Shown one piece after another: positions 1-11,413 of a DNA stretch of 64,000 nucleotides. Location: the NCBI RefSeq assembly GCF_003265705.1, contig NW_020312827.1:13494924-13558923 (forward strand). Direction: 5' to 3'. The position numbers were made by a program, and so were the translations under genes. The first letter of the stretch is position 1. Each line of letters starts with the position of its first letter. Under the pieces are notes generated by a model, which was given only the letters and a program-made list of their open reading frames with translations, was not told the origin of the DNA and searched no databases. The DNA comes from Callorhinus ursinus. Taxonomy: Eukaryota; Chordata; Mammalia; Carnivora; Otariidae.

Positions 1-8
1 ATCATTAA

Positions 9-115
9 TTAGCTGTTTGACCTTTAGCAAGTCTCTTAACCTCTCTGAGAATTTATTTCTTCATCTATAAAAATGGGGAATTGAACCATAGTATTCCCAA
101 GGTTGTTTCGATTTC
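9..115 (+). repeat. MIR fragment (core and 3' part)
   Basis: The MIR core is readable: TAGCTGTTTGACC, then AAGTCTCTTAACCTCTCTGAG, then a degenerate CTTCATCTATAAAAATGGGG. It is an ancient tRNA-derived mammalian SINE, heavily diverged. The edges are approximate. Confidence 0.75.
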
Positions 116-273
116 TAAAATTTTATAATTTTATGATGAAGGACTGTGCTATGCTGTAATGTCAGTTGTCCTAAGGGCTTTTGAGGTTAGGATTATTTGT
201 TTCTTTATGCTATGGTCCCACATTGCTAAGATTTTCTAGATACTGTGTTGGCTTTGAAGCTTTTCTCCATTCC

Positions 274-490
274 CTGGGTTGTAAACTATAGCCTTCAGGC
301 CAAATTCGACCCACCACCTGTTTTTGTAAATAAAATTTTATTGGAACAGAGCCACACTCATTCGCTTACATCTATAGCTTCTTTGGAGCTACAATGGTAG
401 AACTGAGTAATCACAGCCGAGAAGGTTATAAGCCACAGTGCCTAAAATAATTTATCTGATCTTCATAGGAAAAGCTTGCCAACCTCTGCT
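274..490. mobile_element. hAT-type MER DNA transposon remnant
   Basis: The segment runs from GGTTGTAAACTATAGCC to AAGCTTGCCAACCTCTG, which are diverged inverted termini of one another. Between them lie the diagnostic words TTTTATTGGAACAGAGCCAC and CCCACCACCTGTTTTTG. I recognise a non-autonomous hAT-like family common across placental mammals but cannot give the exact family name. It has no coding capacity. Confidence 0.65.
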
Positions 491-949
491 TTCTTCTTTA
501 AAAAAATTACCAAAACAAATTTTTTCCCCCCTGAAGTCTTTTACTTTTCATTGCAATCACTGTCTCCCTCCAGGATTTAGTTTTCATTTACCACATCAAC
601 CTGGCTAGAGGCTAAGAAACCAGTCGACACTACTAATCAGAATTAAGTTCAAAGAAAGAGTCAACAACAGGTTCTGAACAAAACTTCATGGGGACAGTCA
701 GGGCAGGTGTTGAGTGCTTGGGCTTTTTAGCTTCTTAGAGGGCCTGTCCTTTCTCATTTACATTTCTGGATCATTCTTGCTAGTCATCCTATGTAGAGTG
801 AGTCTTACCACCACTGGAAATTTCTAGAAATGGTTGCTCTTATTCTGCTGACGGTTCTGAGTTTGCCATAAAATCCAGTTCCTGCACCTGTGCATGTGGC
901 TTCACCATCACGGGGAGGCTCCCTACGAATGTAGTCAGCTGAACCTGAG
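491..949. other. Unassigned non-coding sequence
   Basis: I see no open frame of note, no recognisable repeat and no strong motif here. Confidence 0.5.
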
Positions 950-1100
950 ACCCTCACAGCTGGGTGTCAGTCCTGCTCAGCTGCCGCCTGGCTGCATGAC
1001 CTGAGGTAGTCGCTCCACTGCCCCAGGCCTGTTCCGTCATCTGTGAAATGGGAAGGGTACTGAAGACCTCATAGGTTGTGCTGCAAGGGATACCACGGGT
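950..1100 (+). repeat. MIR element
   Basis: It reads as a diverged MIR: CCTGGCTGCATGACC, then CCTGTTCCGTCATCTGTGAA, then ATGGGAAGGGTACT. The short antisense frame over it is a by-product of the repeat. Confidence 0.8.
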
Positions 1101-1484
1101 TTCAACCCCACCCTTCAACTGCCTTTCCTGCCACTTGGGCCGACCCATTGTGAAACTGATAATGCCAAATGATAGAACATGAGATGAGCCCCAAGCAGTC
1201 GTGGGCAAGACCCTGTGCCTTAAAGTTTACCACGTGCTTCCTCTCTTGCATGCGGCCAGGTGAGTCAGCCTTGCCAGAGTCGCGCGTTAGCTCCGTGTGA
1301 TAAAGTGACTTCGATTCCCGTTAGGCCCTTGTTCCTGTATGTAGCTCCCTGGCTGGTGAGGGAAGGAATTAGGTGAGAGGCGGGATTGCAGACCTTTCTG
1401 GGTCCCTAGCAGTAACAGCACCAACCCCAGTTCCTATCCGTTCCTGATGATCCCGCTATTTTGTGGGCATGGATGTGAGACCAT
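1101..1484. other. Unassigned non-coding sequence
   Basis: Moderately GC-rich and with a few CpGs around 1281-1320. It has no coding frame, splice-flanked exon or repeat that I recognise. Confidence 0.45.
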
Positions 1485-1622
1485 GTATGTAGAGACTACT
1501 GCCTCCCTCTGTGGCCTGTAAATTCCTGAAATGCAGGAGCTATTTTTTATCTTAGCTCCAAATCTCTGTTGAGGAGAACAATGTCTGGCTTCAACAAATA
1601 CATGTTGAATTGATTTGTAATG
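1485..1622 (+). repeat. L2 3' end fragment
   Basis: It has the usual L2 tail order: CTGTAAATTCCTGAAATGCA, then AGGAGCTATTTTTTATCTTA, then TGTCTGGCTTCAACAAATAC and ATGTTGAATTGATT. Ancient, truncated and non-coding. Confidence 0.6.
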
Positions 1623-1984
1623 ACCAAGGTTTTCTGACGATACAACTACGTTGACCTAGGTAGACCTCTGTAGTACTAGCCATACATATCCATTTGGCTC
1701 CCTGCACAGTGCTCAGTGTCAGAACACAGCCACCTCTTGGAGGAACTAGCCCTTCCTTTTGGAGATAGCACTAGAAGGCAGGCAACAGCTGCAAGGGCAA
1801 CTGAGCCGGGCTGAAGTCTGGGTGGGAAGCCTTGTCTTAGCCGCTGCTCACCTCGGATCACTGTAGCCATCCACCACCTCCAACCTGCCCATGCCTCTGA
1901 GACTGACACCCATTCCTCACCTCCATCCTTGTTGCCCCTCTGCTGTCAAGGGGTGATCAGACTGAAGGAAATAAAAAAAAAGAA
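1623..1984. other. Unassigned non-coding sequence
   Basis: Ends in an A-rich stretch at about 1971-1985 that joins the L1 fragment to the right. I see no gene or repeat in the rest. Confidence 0.4.
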
Positions 1985-2450
1985 AAGACTAATATATGAC
2001 TCAACTTGAAGGCTATCTGAGAAAGGGCTAAAAACAGTACAGCGCGGTGACTATGGGTAATAATGCTGTATTGCACGTTTGAAAGTTGCTAAGAGAGGGG
2101 CGCCCGGGTAGCTCAGTTGGTTGAGCGTCCGACTCGGTTTCAGCTCAGGTCATGATCTCGTGGGTCGTGAGATCGAGCCCCTGCATCAGGTTCCGTGCTT
2201 AGCGGGGAGTCTACTTGGGGATTCTTTCCCTCTGCTCCCCCCATGGATAAATAAATCTTTTTTAAAGAAAAAGAAAGTTGTTAAAAGAGTAGATCTTAAA
2301 AGTTCTCATCACAAGAGAAAAATGTGTGATGATGGATGTTAACTAGACTTCTTGTGGTGATCATTTCATATTATATACAAATATCATTTTGTTGTACACA
2401 GAAAGAAATATGTTTTATGTGAATTATACTTCAATTAAAAAAAAAGGAGC
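1985..2450 (+). repeat. L1 3' UTR fragment, split by a SINE
   Basis: Words typical of old L1M 3' ends occur in order: GTGACTATGGGTAATAATGC, TAGATCTTAAAAGTTCTC, GTGGTGATCATTTCATATTA and TTATACTTCAATTAAAAAAA. The element ends in an A-tail near 2450. A younger SINE at 2098-2272 splits it, with a duplicated target inside the L1 sequence. No ORF remains. Confidence 0.8.
2098..2272 (+). mobile_element. SINEC (tRNA-Lys SINE), older subfamily
   Basis: Full-length carnivore SINE. The head reads GGGCGCCCGGGTAGCTCAG and the B-box region is GTGAGATCGAGCCCC. It ends in TAAATAAATC and an A-rich tail. The target-site duplication is GAAAGTTGCTAAGAGAG at 2081-2097 and a copy with two differences at 2273-2289. 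It inserted into an L1 3' UTR. Confidence 0.95.
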
Positions 2451-2491
2451 CAACCCATCCTTGATCCATGTGTAAATACATAGGAGTTTCT

Positions 2492-2589
2492 GGGGTACCT
2501 GGCAGGCCTAGTTGGTAGAGCATGCGACTCTTGAGCTTGGGGTTGTGAATTCCCAGCCACCTTGGGTGTAGAGCTTACTTAAAAAAGAA
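2492..2589 (+). mobile_element. Short SINEC, old subfamily
   Basis: About 98 bp and tRNA-like only: GGGGTACCTGGCAGGCC, GTAGAGCATGCGACTCTTGA, GGGTGTAGAGCTTACTT and an A-tail. It lacks the CT-rich part of the younger type. A perfect 18-bp target duplication, AAATACATAGGAGTTTCT, lies at 2474-2491 and 2590-2607. Confidence 0.93.
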
Positions 2590-2649
2590 AAATACATAGG
2601 AGTTTCTTTCTGTTACATGTACTGTATTGGGAAATGAATAACAAATACT

Positions 2650-3330
2650 TGATTCATTCATTAAAAAAATATATTGAATCTCTGATTTGTGCCAGGCTTA
2701 TGCTAGTTGTTGGAGTGACAGCAGTCATCAAGGACAGAAAGGAATTCATATGTAATTAACAAATAAACAAGTGAAACAGTTGTAAATTGTGATAAGAAAC
2801 AATGAGGGATACAAATGTTAGGGGCCCGGCTCTGAGGAGGTGACATTTACAAAGAGTCTTAGAAATCCAGAAGGAGCTTCATTATGCAGATGAGGGAAGA
2901 AAGAGATTCCAGGCTGTGGGCACAGCATGTGCAAAGACCCTGAGGCTGATGGAGGGAGCCTCGGGCTCCTCTGGGATTGAAACAGGGTGAATGTGTAGGA
3001 ATGTGTGGCCTGGGTGGAGGTCCAGGAGGTGGTCAGGGTGCTGCTCCTGGAGGAGATTGGGTTCATTGTTGCTGCCATGGTTTCCCGCATTCAGGTTTCT
3101 GTTGAAAGTATCACTTTTGCTGTTGTGTGCAGTGCAGTCATCGAGACCAGGCAAGTGATGTCCCTGGACCAGAATAAGGTAAAGCTCTAAAGCAGAGAAG
3201 ATGAAGAGGACTTTCTGGTGGGTTGGAATAGAAGTCAGGAGGGACAGGGAGGTGCTGGGATGCTGACATCTAGGAGATGGCATTTATTAAGATGAGAGAA
3301 ATTGAGGGGAGTGGAGGGCAGATTTGGGGA
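2650..3330 (-). repeat. L2 element, long antisense remnant
   Basis: Read on the + strand it follows the reverse complement of L2: an ATATTGAATCTC/GTGCCAGGC start, then CTGAGGAGGTGACATTTAC, then GCACAGCATGTGCAAAGACC and CTGAGGCTGATGGAGG. It is about 680 bp, among the longest L2 remnants in the window. Overlapping frames of up to 133 codons on the minus strand lie within it and show no domain I recognise. Confidence 0.65.
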
Positions 3331-4021
3331 AAAGTCTAAAGTTCTGCTTTGAAATCAAGTGTGTTGGTGGCACAAGGCACCTGTGGAGCTGGTAAATGTG
3401 AACCAGTGTAACCTTTCTTATCCCTGCCACTCATGAGTCGTTCTGTGCTCTGATGAATGACTAGCCTTCTTCCTGCACATGAATCTTCCCCAGGGGCCCC
3501 TCTGAACCCAGATTTATACCATACTGCACCTTCGTAGTTAGCACAATCGCTCACTTGCAGTAGGTGCTCAGGAAAGAATTGTTGATGCACCAAGCATCCC
3601 CAGCTCGTTGAGAGAACCCAGTTCCAAAGCAAGTAAAAGAAAGTGGTTAAAGGGGAGGCGATGCCCATGAAGAGGGGCTTTGGTGGTGTCCGTGACGATA
3701 TGGCTATTTGCCTAAGAAGGGACGTGAGGCAAATGATGAGGAAGAAACGGGGACACACCTAGGTGTCCGCCCCTCGAAGCACCTGTCTTGGCTTCTGTAC
3801 CTGTAACCTTGGGGCGGCTGTGTTGGGAGCTGGATCGCACACGCACACCTGTCTTCTCCCTTCCATATCTCCTCCTTTCCTCCTCTTTGCTCTCCTGTCG
3901 ACCCCTTAGAGGAGGAAAAAAGGCAAAGTAACAAGGAAGATGAAGGGGGGGGGTGGCAAAGCCACGGGCTTCATTCAGGTATCATGGGGCAGGGGATGTC
4001 ATTTGGAATACAGAGCTGCTG

Positions 4022-4022
<1 letters not shown>
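3331..4022. other. Unassigned non-coding sequence
   Basis: Contains a 140-codon antisense frame (3336-3758) with no recognisable domain, signal peptide or splice context. I treat it as chance. No repeat recognised. Confidence 0.4.

Positions 4023-4068
<46 letters not shown>
4023..4068 (+). repeat. (CA)n microsatellite
   Basis: About 23 uninterrupted CA units. A pure tract of this length is normally highly length-variable. Confidence 0.97.
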
Positions 4069-4071
<3 letters not shown>

Positions 4072-5327
4072 AGGAATGAGTCGTGAGTAATTTCATCTCC
4101 CAAAACCAGCACAGAGAACACTATTTTCCCTCCCCGCTTTCAGTGTTCTGGAAGATTGAAACTAGTGATAGTGGTACCACTTATTAACTTAAAAGTACAT
4201 TTCTGTGATAGGTCCCAGGTCCCGAACTAGTGATTTTTGACAATGCAAAATAATGAGTGCAGTGTCTTGTGATTTTAGAAGCTAAGCATTTGTTGCATTA
4301 AAAAAAAAAATTTAAGTTATTCCTTCCCTGTAGGAAAGTAAAGAAATCCGCGATAAAATAATAATTAAATGCTGACAGTGCTAAATTTCCACCCAGCATG
4401 AGCCGGCAGCAGTTTCATACCAAACATTAGGTCATTTGAAGAAAAAAAATCTGATTAAATACCTCTGTAGGCTTCTCTGATTAGCCGTTCTTAAAAGAGT
4501 CTGTGACAGTAATGAAAGGGTGCAATTTGACAGCCATAATTTCCTCTTGAAAGAAAGGTAACAGAATAGTGGGTACGTGTGAGGTTTTTACGGGAATTTC
4601 TTGTTGGTCTTTACTAGTGGGTTTGTTTTACTAATCATTAGTTTCTAGCTGTTCTGAAGAGCCCGCCAAGCAGGAATTGTGTATGTTGTCTTCCGGGGGT
4701 GAGGCTTGGGGGACAATTTCAATGCCAGCCTTTCTTTTCTTTCTTCTCCACGCAGTGGGTTTCGTATTGCCGGGGTTAAATGACCTTGACACGGGCAGGT
4801 TTGGGAAATGAAGTGTGGGTTACAGAGATCCTCCGTGCGTCCCATGTATTAATTTTCTGCGTCTGGCAGCTCCCAGCGTCTCTTTGTATTAACTCGCCAT
4901 GGCATGAGGGCTGGAGGCCAGATTTGACAGAAGATGGAATGATTATGTGGCATATGGTAAATGCAACCACCACCACTAATTACTCTTTCTTTTCACTTTC
5001 TCCTTGGCTTCCACGGGTGATTGGGGGTTTCTTGAATTTGGAAGTGTTTACCTTGTGTCAGCCCCATGATATACTCTCACCCTCAGTGGATATTGGAGCA
5101 GCTGCCTTTCTGGGCTCTAATGTGATAGGATTGACATTGCAAACCTAAGAGCAGACGAATGGCTCAACCAGCCCCAAAATACTTCATTTGAAAGATGAAG
5201 GCCTTTGAAGGAGAGGTTCTTCTGGGAGGCGGTTGCAGAATGGAGCCTAGAAGTCAAGTCTCCCAAGCCCCTGACGAAGCTGGTTTCCTTTGGCTGTCCT
5301 ACCTCTCAAGGGCTGAAGGAGAGTCAG
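4069..5327. other. Repeat-free unique sequence
   Basis: About 1.26 kb without any recognisable interspersed repeat. It is AT-rich on the left, with several TAATTA-like words at 4355-4480. A 122-codon frame at 4780-5148 shows no domain and no convincing exon boundaries. The absence of repeats makes it a candidate conserved non-coding block, but I cannot test conservation. Confidence 0.4.
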
Positions 5328-5759
5328 TGTTTTAGTGTCCTATGGCTGGGTGGCTCAAAGCAACAGAAATGGATTCTCTTACATGTTCCGGAGGTTAGAA
5401 ATCCAAAATCCAGGTGTTGGCAGGGCCATGCAGACTGAAGGCTCAATGGCAGAATCTGTTCTGTGCCTTTCTTCTCGTTCTGGTGTTGCTGGCGATCCTT
5501 GGCAGCCCTTGGCTATGCCAGCAGAGCCCCAGTCTCTGCCTCCAGCATCATGTGGCTTTCTCCCTGTGTGTGTCTCTATCTGCGTCTCTTGACTTCTTAT
5601 AAGGACACCAGTCATATTGGATTTAGGACCCGCCTTACTCCTGTATAACTTCATCTTAAGTACTTGCATCTGCAGGATCTTCCTTTTCTGAATCAGGTCA
5701 CATTGCGAGGTTCCAGGAGTTAGGACTTGGGGAGGGGGGACCCGATTCAGTGCATAACA
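5328..5759 (-). mobile_element. Solitary MaLR (MLT1/MST-like) LTR, antisense
   Basis: The segment starts TGTTTTAGTGTCC and ends GTGCATAACA (TG...CA limits). In order it holds CTGGGTGGCTCAAAGCAACA, AGAAATGGATTCTCTTACA, CTTATAAGGACACCAGTCAT, GTCACATTGCGAGG and GGGGGACCCGATTCAGTG. This is the layout of an ERVL-MaLR LTR read in reverse. No internal retroviral region is attached, so it is an old solitary LTR. Confidence 0.75.
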
Positions 5760-6249
5760 GGCGGGGTTGGGTTAGATTTTCCAGGGAGGGATTTTGGAGA
5801 TGTTTAACTGCGATGAATCATTATCACCTTCAACTGTACTTCCAGAGCTTGTTCTGTCTTTATGCTTTTCCTGTCAAGTGCAGGAACCTGAGTCCTTTCC
5901 ATTTATTATTAATGATGATGATATGTAGCCTTCACTTTTTAGCAAGGAGTGAGAGCATGTGAGTCAACCCAAGGATTAGCCATAAAAAAGGGATGAAGTT
6001 AAAAACGATTCAGAGACAAGATTTGAATTGTAGATATTTTTGTAGAGATTCTCTGGGTTCTTTTTCAGTCTGCATTAAAGCCCTTCAATTTGGAGAGTCG
6101 ATTCTATTTATTTTTATATTTGTTCTATATTTATTTATAATTTAGAACAATTATAATTTAGAATATACAACAATTTGTTCTATAATTTACGCAATCACAA
6201 TTATCCTGCCTTTCTCCTTAACGGTTATTTTTTTTCACTATCCCTCACT
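5760..6249. other. AT-rich unassigned sequence
   Basis: Includes a very AT-rich patch (about 6100-6200) with repeated ATTTAGAA/TTATAATTTA words. I recognise no gene or named repeat. Confidence 0.45.
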
Positions 6250-6596
6250 CTAAATTCACCTTCTGGAAAGATTGACCATTTTTAATTTCTTCAGTCCTGT
6301 CATATAGAATCCATAGTGACCCCCATTTCCTGCCATTGTTATCAACCTGCAGTGGCCGTCACGCCAAACAGATCTGCGTCCTGATCTCCAAATACTCTTT
6401 CTCCCTCCCTGCCTCCGTACTCTGCTCTGGCTCCTCTTGCCCTCTGACATGGTTTTCCCCTTCCCCTGCTGCCCCTCAGAACACAGCCTACCCCCCCTGC
6501 TTCCTGGATGCTACTCAAACAGAAAGTGATCCCCTCCTGAGTGAGGACCAGTGGAATTCCTTGTCGGTTCCTCATTTGGGTCCCACACGACTGCCC
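6250..6596. repeat. Copy A of an unnamed local direct repeat
   Basis: Shares an ordered series of blocks with 8258-8629: CTAAATTCAC, TTCTGGAAAG, TGACCATTTT, CTGATCTCCAAAT, TCTGCTCTGGCTCCTC, CCCCTGCTGCCCCTC, GAACACAGCCTACC, AGTGATC and TGGAATTCCTTGT. Alignment needs several small gaps, and sequence outside these limits does not match. It is either a dispersed repeat I cannot name or an old local duplication. The 93-codon frame over it is not kept in copy B. Confidence 0.7.
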
Positions 6597-8257
6597 TTTA
6601 GTGCCTTCTCTTTATAAAAGTAGCAGATTAGTAGCCACAAGAACCACCTTCTACTCATGCTGCCATTCCTACTTCGTGTGGCTGTGGGATGTTTACCATA
6701 CTGTCTGCCTTTCTGTGGTTCGGAGAATCTGATGAGACAACATCAAGATGATTTGAAACTCATCTATGAGAAGTACTATTCAAATATTTATCACTTAATG
6801 TGCCTCAATGTACTTACCTGTAAAATGGACCAATTAATAATAGTACCTGGGGAGGATTAATTTAGTAAGGCACATAGGATAGTACGTGGCATATAATAAT
6901 TCATGAGTGAGACGTCATCCTCCTCGTCATTGTCAGTATCTTTGCAGATAGGATCGTATGCCCCTTGAGGACGGAGGTTGCATTTTGGAATCTCCTCCAT
7001 GCATAGGATGGAACCTTACACTGGATGATCAGTAAACACTTGCCGGCTGTGTGCATTCTCCTATGTCTCCTTTTTCCTATGACATTAAAATTCCCCCTGA
7101 TCATACTCTTTAGCATGGAAGTTTTTAAATGACTAGAAATCAACTCTCTGACAGCAGTGTTGATTTTAGCTCTAAACCTAAATTAGTTTGATAGGTGAAT
7201 CTCTGCGTTAATGCAGATGCCATCATTCAAAAGTGGTCCAAATTCATTTTCTTTTGATACCTCCTCATCAGGATGTAACATGGGCATGTTTTGAAATGGA
7301 ACATCCTCTATTAGTTTAATTGAATGTGGTTTTGACAGCATCAAGTTTTGTGTAATGTCCTTGTCGTAACCCTTTGAAGGCATATGTGAGGGCAGAATTG
7401 TTCTACAAAATGGTGAGGCAGAAAATTTCTGGGACAGCTTGGTGTTCCTTGTGTGGTGTAGGGTAGCTGGGTAAACGATAGCGGGTCGATGAGAAGAGAC
7501 AGAGAAACCTTGCCGATGACTACTTGGAGGTAAACTTTCACATATTGCCTAAAAATACATGGCACAATCTGCTCACACACATGCAAAATTTGCCAATCAT
7601 ATACTTTTTGATATTAGTGTAATTTTTGAATGCCTCTTAATGCTCCTCCTTTTGGGTAAAACTTACCAATACACTTTCCTCACCACGTCCAAGTCTGTCC
7701 ATACCTATTTTTTCTATATGGATCTAAGAATAGAAGTTCCTTCGGGGGCAAATATGAGCAAATCTGTTTTCCTTCCATATACCAGTAGGATGCCCTGAAT
7801 GGCGCTGATGCTCAAAGTCTGTTGATAATGGGCTTTCTTTCTAGGAATATGACTTGGGTAATTTTATCAAGAATTCATGGTGTGGCAGCAAAATTAGTGA
7901 TGTTTATTTAGGAAGGGGTTTCCTGTAAGTAGCTGATTGGGAAAATGTGCAATTCCTGCATAGATACAGGTCAAGGAAGGCAAGTGGGGTCTCTACAGAG
8001 AGGGGTCCAGGAGACAAAAGAAATCTTGTCCTTTTGATGTGATTCTGAATGAATATCACAGTCACATTGGAACCCCTACACACACATACACACACACACA
8101 CGTTCCTCCCTTCCAAGCCTTGTAACAGGATCACACTAACCCAACTAGAGCCACAGTAATAATAGTAGCCAGCCTTTCTTGCAAATGCCACTGTCCACAA
8201 TTCGCAGACAACTCTCCTGCAAGTATCTTGGGAAGATCCCCTCCTCTGCTGTTTGCT
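6597..8257. other. Spacer between the two direct repeats
   Basis: About 1.66 kb, mostly unassigned. It holds a probable MIR tail at about 6800-6900 (TACCTGTAAAATGGACC, AATAGTACCTGGGGAGGATT) and a short imperfect CA run at 8078-8101. I see no retroviral internal sequence, which argues against the flanking repeats being an LTR pair. Confidence 0.45.
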
Positions 8258-8629
8258 TCTAAATTCACGTTCTGGAAAGCCTGACCATTCTGGAAAGCTT
8301 GACCATTTTAATTTCCTTGATCTGTAATGGCATCCTATTTCCTGTCCTTGGTACCCCTTGTACTTGCCCCGCTGAGCCTCCCTGCCACCAGATGGCTCCA
8401 TTTCCTGATCTCCAAATGTACCTGGTAGCTGCACACCGCCACATTCTGCTCTGGCTCCTCTGACATGGTGTTCTCCTTCCCCTGCTGCCCCTCTGAACAC
8501 AGCCTACCCTCAGGGTCTTGCATCCACCACCATCCAGGAAGTGCTCCCCAAACAGGAAGTGATCTCCTCCTGAGGGAAGTCCAATGGAATTCCTTGTTGG
8601 TACCTCATGTTGGTCTCACAGGACTGCCT
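8258..8629. repeat. Copy B of the unnamed local direct repeat
   Basis: Homologous to 6250-6596 in the same orientation. It differs by an 18-bp tandem duplication (8270-8287 and 8288-8305) and by extra sequence around 8500-8530. It also carries a CTCF-like core, CCACCAGATGGC, at 8385-8396 that copy A lacks. A 198-codon minus-strand frame (7904-8500) runs across its left end into the spacer. It has no recognisable domain, and copy A has no equivalent. Confidence 0.7.
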
Positions 8630-11398
8630 CAGGAATGCCTGATGCATCCCCGAGACCTGTGGAAATCGGCATGACCCGCGAAGGTGCTCCAAAGCTATCA
8701 AGGTTACTTGAGGCCTCTGGGAAGCGTCCCACCCTCATTGTGGAAGCCAGTTCTTGGTGACGCCTACCAACTATGACATCTTGCCTGCCTCCCTCTCCCA
8801 AGCCTGCATAGATCCCTACCTTCTGCTTGAGCCACTCTGCATTCCCAGACATCTCAGCCGGGGCCCTGCCTCCTGTCCTGCTGGCTGGTCCACCAAATGC
8901 TGGTTTTCAGTCAGAAGGCACCTCGACCCCCTTCTCTGTCATTCACTGCCAGCACCTTTGGTTGGATGGGCATAGGGCATGGCGGCTGCTACAGGTTTTA
9001 AGTGATTTGGAGCACCTCTGTTGGAAACTTCTGAACTGACGGTCTGTCTCGAGGCCACAGAGCAGAGTTAGGAGGGCGAGACCTGTTTTCTAAGGTTGGC
9101 CGGTCTACTGATGGCCGTGTGATCTTGAGAAAGTTAGTGTTGTCCTCGGAGAGCCAAACAGTTGTGTGTAAAGCATTTATCTCAGTAACTAGCACCCAAT
9201 ACGCATTCAGTGAGTGACGTGGCTAGTTTTATTTTTCTTTTGAATATCCTCAGAGGTAGCAAAAAGTAAATCACTTGAAAGCAGGTAATACTCGTTGGGT
9301 AATGTAATTTGGGGTCCATAACAATAGGTCATTTTAAAGCAATGAGACTCAGACTTGTAAACTGGCTCTGAAGTCACTTCTGAAACTGGTGACAACATAT
9401 ACTACCGTTCACAAAGCCAGTGTGATCCAGGGCTGGATCTTTGCTGTCCAGAGAGTCTGTGCCAGGATTGAGTCATATAGGTAACTTGGGGCTCGCCTCC
9501 TTGCCTCTGGTCAAGACAGGCTATGGGAGGGATCCCCATTTCCCTTCCCCAGTGATCCAGGGGCTGCGTGGGGCCACCACCTGGCCAGCCCCGGGCCTAT
9601 GCTCATTACTGGTTCGTGCAAGGAAGACCAGCCTGGCAGACCCTCACTGTTTTTGGAAGACTCCCTCCTTCCCCAGAGTGCAAGTTTGAGCCCCTACAAT
9701 TGCCTCTGTCCTCAGCTGTTGCAGCCCATCTCAGAGCTAAAGAGAGTAACTTCACCCAGTCCCGGTACCCCCCCTCGGCGTTAGGAGGGCCTTTGTGCCC
9801 AGATGCCATGTAAGCAGACGTTCTGATATGTAGAGAATCCTGTGAGCTCGTATTGCATTTTTCTTACTCCTTTGGGTAGCACAGTGCCTTCCAGAGAAGG
9901 TAAGCGAGAATATGAAGCATTAAATAGGAAGAAGCTCTGCGTTAGGCCCCAGATGCATTAAGCATCTCAGGCAGGCAATGAAATCAGGCTGCAGCCCAAC
10001 TTGCCCCCTTGTCACCCCGACTTTCCACTGTGATGGTGCCACCTCGCCCTCTTCTTCCCTCACCCCTGATGTGACTGGGTCTGCTGAACCCCTGGGCTCC
10101 AGAGGTAGCCATTCCTCCTCACTGCACCGCCCAGGCCGACTCAGCCTTCCCTGAGGGATGGGGCTTGCCGCAGGACCTGGGATGAATCTTGACCAGAAGC
10201 AGTGTTTGAGGAGCTCGAGCTCTGAATCCGTATTGCCTCACCCAACTTTGACCTTGAGTCCTGTTTTTGTGTTTTTTTTAATTGGTTCTCCAAATTGGTC
10301 CCCAGAACCCTACCCTGTGTCTGAGCCCAAGCCTCCTGTGTAATTTACATGGCTGAGAACCCAGGAACTGGGGGCTTGTGCTCAGCCTTGACCTCTCCAC
10401 AGAGCGGAGCCTGCCTGGCCCCACCCGCCCAGCAGATGGGCTCTGCCTGCCCCCACAGCCCGTGTGCCCACCGGCTTTGAGTGCTCACTGGTCCCGTCCT
10501 GCCTCCCTCGCCGTGTCAGGGCATTCTGTTTTCGGACATCATACTACCTTTTCCTGCACAACCACTTGTTGTTTGCTTGTCCTGCCCTTGGTATACAGTG
10601 GAGAGACTTCGTGCAGCTTTTCACGGTATGCTCCTGGCCCAAATGGGTCGTTGATAGATATTATCTGGAGAAATAGAAGCAAGCCTTCAGTGTCCATCTT
10701 CATTACCTGTCAGTAATTATATGCAGTAAATTTTTACATCCATAAGGTTATTCTATTTTAAAGCAGTTCTTAAATTTTAAAGCAATTTTGTTTACACTTG
10801 TGTTTCGCCTTATGTTTTGGCTTTAGTACCTGACTTCTACATGACACGAGGCCACGTTTTGTGTGATGTTAGAGACATCCTTCCAGGGCTTACAGTGGGT
10901 GGAATCTCTTCCTTCTGCACCTGTCCCACCCCAGTGTGGGGAGCCCTGCTGGGAGGCCTTGTCTCAGCGAACCAGGCAAAGCCGGGCTCTTGCCCAGGAG
11001 ACGGGCCGGTTGCCCAGCTGGCTGGGTGAAGCCAGCAGAGGTGCTACCCAGAGCTAGCTTAGATTCCCTTGGAACAGCCGACTTTTTGGGTATCTTGCTG
11101 AATTAACCCTTATGTCTGGGGCAGGAGCTCCATCAGGCTGCAGTAGAATTTCCAGACCACCTTCACATGTGTTACTCTCTCAGGATATTTCAATGGGGTA
11201 AATACTAGCCTTCCAGTAAGAACAGGAATGGAGGGAAAGTTTTTTTCATCTTTTTATGGAAAGGACTACTCTTGAGGGAAACGAACAGATTGAGGTAATT
11301 AAATTAAAAGATGAAATTGGTGCCTTTTGCGCCAGGTGTAAGCTCAGATTTATGAACACTCCTCCTATGCTCTGGCCGTGCGGGCCTTGCAGACAGTC
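8630..11398. other. Unassigned mostly unique sequence
   Basis: About 2.8 kb in which I recognise no named repeat with confidence. A weak MIR-like stretch lies around 9100-9210. The part at 9990-10520 is GC-richer. Frames of 60-112 codons (for example 10378-10716) are proline/serine-rich low-complexity translations without domains. No promoter or CpG island is convincing. Confidence 0.4.
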
Positions 11399-11413
11399 AA
11401 GAAGTCAAGACCT

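Noticed and set aside
3336..3758. 140-codon minus-strand open frame as a gene
   Set aside because: Mixed hydrophobic and basic translation without a motif and no splice signals or relatives.
7904..8500. 198-codon minus-strand open frame as a gene
   Set aside because: It spans the CA run at 8078-8101, translated as a run of VCVCVC, and part of direct repeat B. The frame is not kept in copy A. Low-complexity and no domain.
6250..8629. Provirus with two LTRs
   Set aside because: The repeats do not start TG and end CA, show no polyadenylation signal, and the sequence between them has no retroviral gene similarity that I can see.
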